This document shows, piece by piece, positions 51,722 to 60,590 of a DNA stretch of 60,590 nucleotides; the first letter of the stretch is position 1, and each line of letters starts with the position of its first letter. This DNA is from Bacillus zhangzhouensis. GTDB lineage: Bacteria; Bacillota; Bacilli; Bacillales; Bacillaceae. The position numbers were made by a program, and so were the translations under genes. The notes below the pieces were generated by a model, which did no database searches, had not been told where the DNA came from, and saw only the letters and a program-made list of their open reading frames with translations. Where the stretch lies: NCBI RefSeq assembly GCF_000715205.1, contig NZ_JOTP01000019.1:1-60590 (forward strand). The letters run 5' to 3'.

Positions 51722-53351
51722 ATTTGATCCCTAACGTCTTTTGATGAAGCAAGAAACGGTAAACTGGCAGTTCATCCCCTGCTTTTGAAGCGATAAACCC
51801 TGATGACATATAGCTATCTTTTGATTCTGGTTCAAGGGCAAGTGACAGCAAATTGGTTTGTGGCTGTGCCGTGACAAATACCTTCGTTCCTTTTGGCAGC
51901 TGACGTTTCTTGTCAACGAGCGTTGTTTCAAGCTGAATATCCGTTTTGCTCTTTTCCTCTCGTTTTGTCACCTGATAGGCTTGTACTGGCACTTTCACGC
52001 CAACAGGCAATGTGACACTTTTTAATCCTAATGTTCTGAGCTTCTTTTCTACCCCTTCATGTCCCGGAAGGATGAGATAAGCTGTCGGTCGTTCTCTCGT
52101 CAAGACTGGAACAGCATCGCTCGCACTATGAAAACGCACAGGGACATCGATGGTCTGTCCTTTCTCAATATCCACCATTTCCAGTGAATCGTTCACAGGT
52201 GCTTTGAAATCATCTTGAATGACCACTTGATCGTCATCGTTTGTTTGAAGACCTTTTTTCACCAGCTTCAGCCGCTCGGTTACCATTTGCTGCTTCACTT
52301 GTTTGGCATGCTTCACTGTTGTCTTAATGATTTTTTCATGAGTGGTGACTTGTGCTGCGACGCGGCGGGTAAAGTCTTCTCTTCCAATTCCAATCCCCCT
52401 GCTTTCTACAAGAAACGATAGAGCTGGCGAGAGTGCAAAGGCATTCCGGCCAATTCGTGCATCCGTTCCGCCTTCATAGAGGTCGATCTTTCCATCCTTC
52501 CCTCTCGTGTTTGTATAATATAGGTCGTTAGAAAATCCTTTGTTCGTCAGCGTTTCCCGAACTCCGTTCACATACAACTCATTTGATGTCAGACGAATGC
52601 TTTCCGGAATGTTCAAATTCTTCCCTGATAATATGAGCAAATCGTGATATTTGAGGGCGCCTGATGAGCCAACATTTTCAAACTGCTTTTGGCCTACATC
52701 GTATTCATGGGCATCAATGACCACCTCTGGCGCATAACGATTAAATTCTTCATGCAAGGCTATCAGTTCTGGAGATTCTAATGTCATATGATCACGGTTC
52801 CCGTCCATTCCGTTTGCAAGCCTGCGGTCAAATGCATAAGAACCATCAGGATTGATTCTTGGGACAATGATGATATTGACATGGCTCAGTATACGCTCTC
52901 CTTCATCACCTGCTAGTCGTTTCGCGATAACAAGAGCAGATTCACCGGAGGCTGGTTCATTTCCATGTATTTGTGCTTGTAGCCAGATCGTTGGCTTTTT
53001 TGAAAGTGGAGAGATATGACGATCCTTTGTAAAGTAGAGGGCTGGAATGGATCGACCCTCAATGGATGTTCCAATCTGTTTTTGCGTGGCGTAAGGACTT
53101 TTGCGGACAATGTCACGTAAGAAGTGTTGAAGCTCTTCTTGTGTCGTAAATGCGTCTCCTTTTTTCTGAAAGGCAGGGGTGTCGAACGTCTCATCAGGCT
53201 CAGGGTATAGCTTTTTGACTGAGGCTGGCTGTTCATAACTTTTTCCATAATAAGGGGTGTCTGCATTAGCTGAAGCTGGGGTCACCATCGACAAACTGCC
53301 TGATATGAGGCATACAGCAGCAAAAAGAATCGTGCCTTTTCGTTTGGACAT
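51720..53351 (-). CDS. Secreted M14 zinc carboxypeptidase
   Basis: The 543-residue precursor has a signal peptide (about 1-30). The zinc ligands His129 and Glu132 appear in QIHGNEPASGE, with IVPRINPDGS after them. A probable third ligand lies in VVIDAHEYDVG and the catalytic Glu in LVESRGIG. The C-terminal part (about 380-543) is a separate beta-rich domain. The enzyme should trim C-terminal residues from peptides outside the cell. GGGAGAGG precedes the ATG. Confidence 0.87.
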   Translation of the reverse strand: MSKRKGTILFAAVCLISGSLSMVTPASANADTPYYGKSYEQPASVKKLYPEPDETFDTPAFQKKGDAFTTQEELQHFLRDIVRKSPYATQKQIGTSIEGRSIPALYFTKDRHISPLSKKPTIWLQAQIHGNEPASGESALVIAKRLAGDEGERILSHVNIIIVPRINPDGSYAFDRRLANGMDGNRDHMTLESPELIALHEEFNRYAPEVVIDAHEYDVGQKQFENVGSSGALKYHDLLILSGKNLNIPESIRLTSNELYVNGVRETLTNKGFSNDLYYTNTRGKDGKIDLYEGGTDARIGRNAFALSPALSFLVESRGIGIGREDFTRRVAAQVTTHEKIIKTTVKHAKQVKQQMVTERLKLVKKGLQTNDDDQVVIQDDFKAPVNDSLEMVDIEKGQTIDVPVRFHSASDAVPVLTRERPTAYLILPGHEGVEKKLRTLGLKSVTLPVGVKVPVQAYQVTKREEKSKTDIQLETTLVDKKRQLPKGTKVFVTAQPQTNLLSLALEPESKDSYMSSGFIASKAGDELPVYRFLLHQKTLGIK

Positions 53352-53494
53352 GCTATCCTCTCCCTTCGTTGATTTGCATTATAAAGAAAAAAACAGCAAA
53401 AGTGTCAGCATTTTTCAAAAATAAATCTTTAGGAGGAACAGGCATTTCTTTCTATAGGGCAAATGAAAGAAGCTTGCTCGGCAATATGACCTAA

Positions 53495-53529
53495 AAAAGA
53501 GTGCCTGCTCGGACAGCAGAACACTCTTC
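53495..53529 (-). terminator. Terminator of citM
   Basis: AGAGTG and CTGCT pair with AGCAG and CACTCT, with two unpaired bases on one side. A T run follows on the minus strand. Confidence 0.75.
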
Positions 53530-53532
53530 TAT

Positions 53533-54831
53533 TTACCAGATGGAGATGGCTCCAATCAGAATCGCCATAACGGTCATGGCGACGACTGCAAGCACAGCCC
53601 ATTTCATCCCAAATTTCTGATGCTGATCCAGTGATACCCCAACAAGTCCAACAAGCAAATGAGTCGATGGAACAAGTGGACTTAACATATGAATCGGCTG
53701 ACCAATAATAGAAGCTCTGGCAATTTCAATTTTATCGACACCGTATGCTGCCGCTGTTTCTGATAGGATCGGCAGCACCCCATAAAAGTATGCATCATTC
53801 GGCATAAAGAAAGTAAATATCCCGCTTGTTAACGCGACAATGACTGGAATAAATCCGCCAAGCTGCTCTGGAATCGCAGATACAATGGAGATCGCCATTT
53901 CATCTACCATTTTCGTCCCGGTTAAAATGCCTGTAAAAACACCTGCTGCGAAAATCATCGAAGCAATCGCTAAGACGTTTGTTGAATGAGCCGCAATCCG
54001 CTCACGCTGCTGATCTAAGTTCGGATAGTTCACGATAATCGCCACACAGAAAGCAAGAACAAATAGAACGGTTAGGCTGACTTTTCCTGATACAAGCAAA
54101 AGTACCAATAACAAAGTAAGTGTTAGGTTAAACCACCAAAGTTTCGGTCGTTTGATGTCATCTTGCAGTGCCGCTGCCATTTCATTTGCATGGATCGGCT
54201 GGTCAAGCTCAATGACACCAAGGCGTTTTCTTTCGGCTTTTCCAAGAAAGTATGCCACAACAATCATACTCAAAACCCCTGCGCCAATGACTGGAATCAT
54301 CGGGCCAAATAAAAGTGAAGGGTCGACACCAAGTGCACTCGCCGCTCTAGGTGTGGCACCGCCCCATGGAATCGTATTCATAATTCCCATGCCAACTCCG
54401 GCAATTCCCGCTAAAATAATCGGTCGTATGCCAAGCAGTGTAAATAACGGAAGCATCGCTGTTGTTGTAATCATGTACGTCGTTGTCCCATCACCATCAA
54501 GTGCGACAAGCATGGTCAAGACAGCTGTTCCGACAACAATTTTTAATGGGTCGCCTTTGACGATTTTTAAGATTTTCGCCACCATCGGATCAAATAAACC
54601 CGCATCAATCATAATGCCAAAGTACAAAATCGCAAACATGATCATGACCGCTGTCGGAGCGACTTGCTGCACACCTTTGACAATCATGTCTGAAATTTCA
54701 GTAAAATGAAAACCTGCAATAAGAGCAAATGCAATTGGTGTTAACACCAATGCCGTTAAAACAGACATACGTTTCGTCATAATCAAAACCATAAATACAA
54801 CCATCATAAGAAATCCTAAAATTGCTAACAC
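53533..54831 (-). CDS. citM: Citrate/divalent metal symporter CitM (CitMHS family)
   Basis: From the GTG at 54831 the protein has 432 residues (B. subtilis CitM has 433) and begins with LAILGFLMMVVF, like that protein. About 11 membrane helices are present. ALDGDGTTTYMITTTAMLPL (about 110-129) and GGATPRAASALG (about 156-167) are family signatures. It takes up citrate complexed with Mg2+ or similar ions together with protons. AAGGGG lies 8 bases before this GTG; the GTG three codons upstream touches it. A cre site and the nearby citST genes suggest induction by citrate and repression by glucose. Confidence 0.9.
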   Translation of the reverse strand: MLAILGFLMMVVFMVLIMTKRMSVLTALVLTPIAFALIAGFHFTEISDMIVKGVQQVAPTAVMIMFAILYFGIMIDAGLFDPMVAKILKIVKGDPLKIVVGTAVLTMLVALDGDGTTTYMITTTAMLPLFTLLGIRPIILAGIAGVGMGIMNTIPWGGATPRAASALGVDPSLLFGPMIPVIGAGVLSMIVVAYFLGKAERKRLGVIELDQPIHANEMAAALQDDIKRPKLWWFNLTLTLLLVLLLVSGKVSLTVLFVLAFCVAIIVNYPNLDQQRERIAAHSTNVLAIASMIFAAGVFTGILTGTKMVDEMAISIVSAIPEQLGGFIPVIVALTSGIFTFFMPNDAYFYGVLPILSETAAAYGVDKIEIARASIIGQPIHMLSPLVPSTHLLVGLVGVSLDQHQKFGMKWAVLAVVAMTVMAILIGAISIW

Positions 54832-54849
54832 TTTGTTCACCCCTTATGT

Positions 54850-54864
54850 TGTATACGCTTTCAT
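54850..54864. promoter_or_regulatory. citM: cre site (CcpA) upstream of citM
   Basis: ATGAAAGCGTATACA on the minus strand matches the consensus WTGNAARCGNWWWCA at every position. It ends 19 bases before the citM start codon. B. subtilis citM is known to be repressed by CcpA. Confidence 0.82.
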
Positions 54865-55010
54865 TAATTGTCGGTATCCCATTTCCAACCCTTTCTGTCA
54901 TGATATCTGACGCCTGAATTGAAGTAAATATTATGAATTTTAATTCTTTTTCGGTCGATAAATGCTTTTTGTTCATTTTGTGCATTCGTTGTTGTTCCTC
55001 GATTCCATGA

Positions 55011-55035
55011 AAAAAAGCGGTCTCATTTGACCGCT
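55011..55035 (-). terminator. Terminator of the citS-citT-yflP operon
   Basis: AGCGGTC/GACCGCT hairpin followed on the minus strand by seven T. The yflP stop codon lies in the loop. Confidence 0.82.
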
Positions 55036-56000
55036 TGTTCTCCTTGTATAAATTGCTCATAACGCCTTAATTGATCTTCCATGAAGACCTTCGCCTCTTT
55101 ACTGTTCATATAGCGACCTGTCCAGCCCTTTTGCTTTAATTGCTTTTTCCAGGACGTAGTCTGTGTCATTTTTTGAAGAAGCTGATCCCATTCACGAATC
55201 TCGTGCTGATTCATTTGCTTGGGTCCCATGACACCACGCCAATGAGAAAAGATGAGTGGGATTCCTTGCTCTTTCCAAGTAGGCACATCTTCAAATCCCT
55301 CTAAACGCTGATTGGTTGTGGTCGCTATGAGTTTTAGCCTCTTCTTTTCATAATCATGACGAACCTCTGTAATCGTTGTTGTTGCTGCATCCACCTCATG
55401 GTCAATAAGCGCCTGAAATAAATAATCTGCACTGTCAAATTTCAAAAATTGAATGCGGTATGGATCAATCCCTGCCATTTCTGCTGCCCGTGCGAACGAG
55501 ATTTGATCATCATTTCCGAAGTCTGGGGCAAATCCAATTTTTAAGGAATCCGGTTTCTTCTTTAATGTGTTTAATAGCTCCTTCCCATTTGCAAAAGGAG
55601 AATCCACTGGGACTGCGACGACCTGCCACTCTTCCGCAAGAATCGCAAGTGGCGTGACATCATTCATTGTCACGTTACTGCTTCCAAGCAAATTACGGCT
55701 CAATAATAAGCTTGAATTTAAACTAATATAATTGGCATCTCGCTCCATCATATAAGTCCATCCCTTATCCACCGTCCCGCCTCTTTGATAAAGGATGTTC
55801 ACAGGCCGTTTCACCAGCTTCTCTTGTTCAAGCACTGATTTCATTACCTGGGCCGTTTGGTCAAATCCACCGTCAGGTACACCAGACACTACAATATATA
55901 ATGGGCTATGCTGCAAGAAAGAATCTTCTGCTGTTTTTTCATTAAAGGTGAGCGTCATAGAAAGAAAGATGATGATGACTAGGAGCATTCCTTTTTTCAT
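55023..56000 (-). CDS. yflP: Tripartite tricarboxylate (Bug/TctC-like) substrate-binding protein
   Basis: The 325-residue precursor has an N-terminal signal sequence (about 1-20) and a Bug-type binding protein fold, with VSGVPDGGFDQTAQVMKSVLE near residues 33-53. It lacks TctA and TctB partners here. In this operon it probably presents citrate to CitS or CitM, as proposed for B. subtilis YflP. It starts 3 bases after citT. Confidence 0.85.
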   Translation of the reverse strand: MKKGMLLVIIIFLSMTLTFNEKTAEDSFLQHSPLYIVVSGVPDGGFDQTAQVMKSVLEQEKLVKRPVNILYQRGGTVDKGWTYMMERDANYISLNSSLLLSRNLLGSSNVTMNDVTPLAILAEEWQVVAVPVDSPFANGKELLNTLKKKPDSLKIGFAPDFGNDDQISFARAAEMAGIDPYRIQFLKFDSADYLFQALIDHEVDAATTTITEVRHDYEKKRLKLIATTTNQRLEGFEDVPTWKEQGIPLIFSHWRGVMGPKQMNQHEIREWDQLLQKMTQTTSWKKQLKQKGWTGRYMNSKEAKVFMEDQLRRYEQFIQGEQAVK

Positions 56001-56003
56001 CTT

Positions 56004-56702
56004 TTAAGACTCCGCTTGCTTTTTGGCAGGATAATATTTTCGTTCTGGTCTGCCAATGATCCCGTATGCAAGCTCTGCCCGGCATTCTCCCGTTGTCACG
56101 AGATATTCTACGTAACGTCTCGCTGTTGTGCGTGATGCGCCCATTTTTTCTCCGAGTTCTTCCGCTGTAATTCCGTTATTCTCCGATGCCATCAGTGTTT
56201 TCACTTTTTCCAAGGTGAGTGAATTGATGCCTGTTGGCAGGTCCCGGTCATCCTTTTGTTTTGATTCTTCCTGCATTTGCCCAAAAAACAGATCGATCAT
56301 CGTTTGATTGACTTCATCCTTTGAATTGATTAAGTCTTTCTTTTCTTTATATTCGGTTAAGACTTGCGTGAACTTTTGGGCTGTCACCGGTTTGATTAAA
56401 TAATGAACCACTCCATAATGAAGGGCATCTCTTAAAAGCATCGTTTCTGTTGCAGCGGTGATAATGATCACATCTACTTCAGGATAGCGTTCTCTTAAAA
56501 GCGGCAACAGGTTTGTACCGAGCTCATCAGGCATATACACATCAAGCAAGATGAGATCTATCTGTTCTTTTTGAAGCGCCTCCCACATATCTTTTGCACT
56601 TTTTGCCTTTCCGGCGACTTGAAAGCCCTGTATCTTTTGTATATAGGATTCATGAATGGCAGCGATTCGAAAATCATCCTCCGCAATGAGTACCTTCATC
56701 AC
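56004..56702 (-). CDS. citT: Citrate response regulator CitT
   Basis: The 232-residue protein has a receiver domain with phospho-acceptor Asp54 in LILLDVYMPDELG and a conserved Lys near 103 in YLIKPVT. The C-terminal helix-turn-helix (AEELGEKMGASRTTARRYVEYL) is of the CitB type. Phosphorylated CitT activates citM. It lies 3 bases after citS. Confidence 0.93.
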   Translation of the reverse strand: MMKVLIAEDDFRIAAIHESYIQKIQGFQVAGKAKSAKDMWEALQKEQIDLILLDVYMPDELGTNLLPLLRERYPEVDVIIITAATETMLLRDALHYGVVHYLIKPVTAQKFTQVLTEYKEKKDLINSKDEVNQTMIDLFFGQMQEESKQKDDRDLPTGINSLTLEKVKTLMASENNGITAEELGEKMGASRTTARRYVEYLVTTGECRAELAYGIIGRPERKYYPAKKQAES

Positions 56703-56705
56703 AAT

Positions 56706-58307
56706 CTATTCCCCCTTTGTGCCTTTCGGTATGTATACAGTGAAGATGGCACCGCCTTCTTTTTGGTTCGAGACTTCAATCCAGCCCCCAAGTTCATCCA
56801 ATACTTCTTTCACATTAGCTAGTCCATAGCCTCGCCCTTCTCCCTTTGACGAATGACCCCTTGTAAAAATGTGTGATAATTCCTTATCATTGATGCCATC
56901 ACCTGAATCGGAAACTTCTATAATAATATCAAATCCAATATCTGTGATAAACAGACCTACTTCTCGCTTTTCCTTGTTTAATACGGCCTCAAAGGCATTG
57001 TCTACAAGATTGCCAATGATGGTGATAAAGTGAGATAGACTCAAATGAGCGGGTAGCGGCTCCAATGAACTATTTTCATCGATGTGGAAATGGACCTTTT
57101 TCTCAGATGCCTTTCCTAATTTCCCGAGTAAAATAGCTTGTATTTTAGGAGAACGAATTTGCTTCATGAGTAAATCATGCTGACGATTTTGCAGCGTATA
57201 TTCTTCCTTAATTAAGTCGATCGCTTCATCCACTTGTTTCAGCTCAAGCAAGCCTAAAATGGCGTACAGCTTATTTGAGAACTCATGTGTTTGCGCTCTA
57301 AGGTCTTCTGAATATTGGCTTACCTCTGTTAATGTATCCAGCAGCTTCGTCAGCTCTGTTTTCTCCCTGAAGCTCACAATTCCTCCGAATACTCTATTGT
57401 CCTGCTTAACTTTTTTCACGTTTAACACAAAGGTTTTATTATTGACGACTGTCTCTATGTTAGGCTCAATCGTCTCTTCCGTTAAATAGGATAGAAGATT
57501 GGCATTTGGCAAGACTTGGTCAATATGAAGGGGGCGCTCTGATGAAACGCGCAGCATGTGTTCAGCTGACGTATTCATCATCGTCATCGCACCTTTGCGG
57601 TCAAACGCAATAATCCCCTCTTTAATGGCAAGCAGCATCGCTTCTCTTTCTCGGTATAATGATGCAATTTCATGTGGTTCAAGCCCTAATGTATCTTTTC
57701 GAATACTCCTTGTTAAAAAAATCGCTCCGAATAGGCCAGGGAGCAAAACGAGAAGTGCTATATAACTAAGTTTAAAAAGTTGATGGGCTGTTGCTTGATC
57801 AATCTCTTTTTTCAAAAATTCGACGGTAACTGTCCCAATAATTTCTTCGTGCTGTCCAGTTTCTTTCATAATCGGCGCACTGCCTCTGACAACCGTTTCA
57901 CCGTCAGAATCACCAGTCGATATGGAGGTTCCTCCAAACAGCAGAGTACTCCTTCCTTCCGATACACTGATGGTTTTACCTACATCCTCATGATTCGTAT
58001 GAAAAAGGACCTTTCCTTTTTGATTGGTGATCAAGATAGCGTGCGCTCTTACTTGCTCCTTCATTTGCTCAAGCACTACCTGTTCTTCATTTTGGGATGC
58101 TAATGTGGCCACCGAAGTTTTAATTGGCGGCATATATGATATCGTTCTAGCGGTTTGCACCGCCAGCTGTTCAGCTTGTCCCTGTCTTTCTGATGTCTGT
58201 AAAAAACCAAAACAAATGGTCAATAAAGCAATGACAACTAGCAAAAGCCCGATAATTAATCCAAATATTTTCGTTTGTAAAGTGACTTTCCTTTTGCCCA
58301 TCCTCAC
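56706..58307 (-). CDS. citS: Citrate sensor histidine kinase CitS
   Basis: From the GTG at 58307 the kinase has 533 residues. It has a membrane helix (about 12-35), an extracytoplasmic PAS sensor (about 36-180), a second helix (about 182-205) and a cytosolic PAS domain. The phosphorylated His is about residue 341 in RAQTHEFSNKLYAI. The ATP domain has NLVDNAFEAV and GRGYGLANV. The family (CitA/DcuS) binds citrate outside the cell. The start follows AGGGG at 8 bases; a longer frame starts at 58337. Confidence 0.92.
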   Translation of the reverse strand: MRMGKRKVTLQTKIFGLIIGLLLVVIALLTICFGFLQTSERQGQAEQLAVQTARTISYMPPIKTSVATLASQNEEQVVLEQMKEQVRAHAILITNQKGKVLFHTNHEDVGKTISVSEGRSTLLFGGTSISTGDSDGETVVRGSAPIMKETGQHEEIIGTVTVEFLKKEIDQATAHQLFKLSYIALLVLLPGLFGAIFLTRSIRKDTLGLEPHEIASLYREREAMLLAIKEGIIAFDRKGAMTMMNTSAEHMLRVSSERPLHIDQVLPNANLLSYLTEETIEPNIETVVNNKTFVLNVKKVKQDNRVFGGIVSFREKTELTKLLDTLTEVSQYSEDLRAQTHEFSNKLYAILGLLELKQVDEAIDLIKEEYTLQNRQHDLLMKQIRSPKIQAILLGKLGKASEKKVHFHIDENSSLEPLPAHLSLSHFITIIGNLVDNAFEAVLNKEKREVGLFITDIGFDIIIEVSDSGDGINDKELSHIFTRGHSSKGEGRGYGLANVKEVLDELGGWIEVSNQKEGGAIFTVYIPKGTKGE

Positions 58308-58399
58308 CGCCACAACCCCTAATTCAAGTAGATTCATCGAATAGACTCTAAGAAAATCATATCATTTTTTCTTACGAAGTTGAGAGAAAATTCATTCAA

Positions 58400-58433
58400 A
58401 CAAAAAGGACGACTCAAATCGAGTCATCCCTTT
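58400..58433 (-). terminator. Terminator of the collagen-like gene
   Basis: AAAGGACGACTC pairs with GAGTCATCCCTTT. A T5 tract follows on the minus strand. Confidence 0.75.
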
Positions 58434-58440
58434 GTGTCTA

Positions 58441-60590
<2,150 letters not shown>

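Overview
The window looks like a chromosomal segment of a Bacillus of the B. pumilus group (B. pumilus, safensis or altitudinis). From 10.1 to 58.3 kb the gene order follows, from memory, the B. subtilis block yfjO-yfjP-yfjQ-pdaA-yfjT-yfkAB-yfkC-yfkD-chaA-yfkF-yfkH-yfkI-yfkJ-yfkK-yfkM-yfkN-treR-treA-treP-yflB-ltaS-nagP-mapB-yflI-yflJ-yflK-acyP-nos-citM-yflP-citT-citS. It is interrupted by genes typical of the pumilus group, such as padR/padC, yvgO, a PLP decarboxylase and a collagen-like spore glycoprotein. RNA genes, insertion sequences, prophage and CRISPR arrays were not seen.

Region by region: 1-10 kb is accessory. It holds a partly duplicated DNA-alkylation-repair gene on either side of a DUF1835 gene, a MerR-regulated efflux operon, two small genes of unknown role, a methyltransferase, and a TetR-controlled reductase-hydrolase fusion. 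10-27 kb is mostly conserved housekeeping: an rRNA methyltransferase, a DNA glycosylase, CorA, the spore cortex deacetylase PdaA, a radical SAM protein, a mechanosensitive channel, a YebC-type regulator, a Ca2+/H+ antiporter, small stress proteins and a low-molecular-weight phosphatase. 27-36 kb has the large wall-anchored nucleotidase YfkN and the trehalose operon, whose promoter carries two TreR-type operators. 36-48 kb holds a yflB interrupted by an in-frame stop, a chemoreceptor, a decarboxylase, lipoteichoic acid synthase, a DoxX gene behind two TGTGA-N6-TCACA sites, and nagP and mapB. 48-58 kb has acylphosphatase, nitric oxide synthase, phenolic acid decarboxylase with its PadR repressor, a carboxypeptidase and the citrate uptake system. 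58.4 kb to the right edge is a BclB-like collagen protein, cut by the window end, with 31 exact copies of a 36-bp unit.

Several sections form clear circuits. TreR, TreA and TreP import and split trehalose. CitS and CitT sense citrate and probably switch on CitM, which also has a consensus cre site. PadR represses padC across a shared divergent promoter. The MerR and TetR genes each carry palindromic operators that predict autoregulation. The least explained elements are the nonsense-interrupted yflB, a perfect Shine-Dalgarno sequence without a usable start codon at the 5' end of the yvgO leader, a 35-residue basic peptide gene between yfkF and yfkH, and the dual Fnr/CRP-like sites before the DoxX gene. 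I found no convincing wholly new multi-gene system. Comparisons with other genomes are from memory, not from a search.
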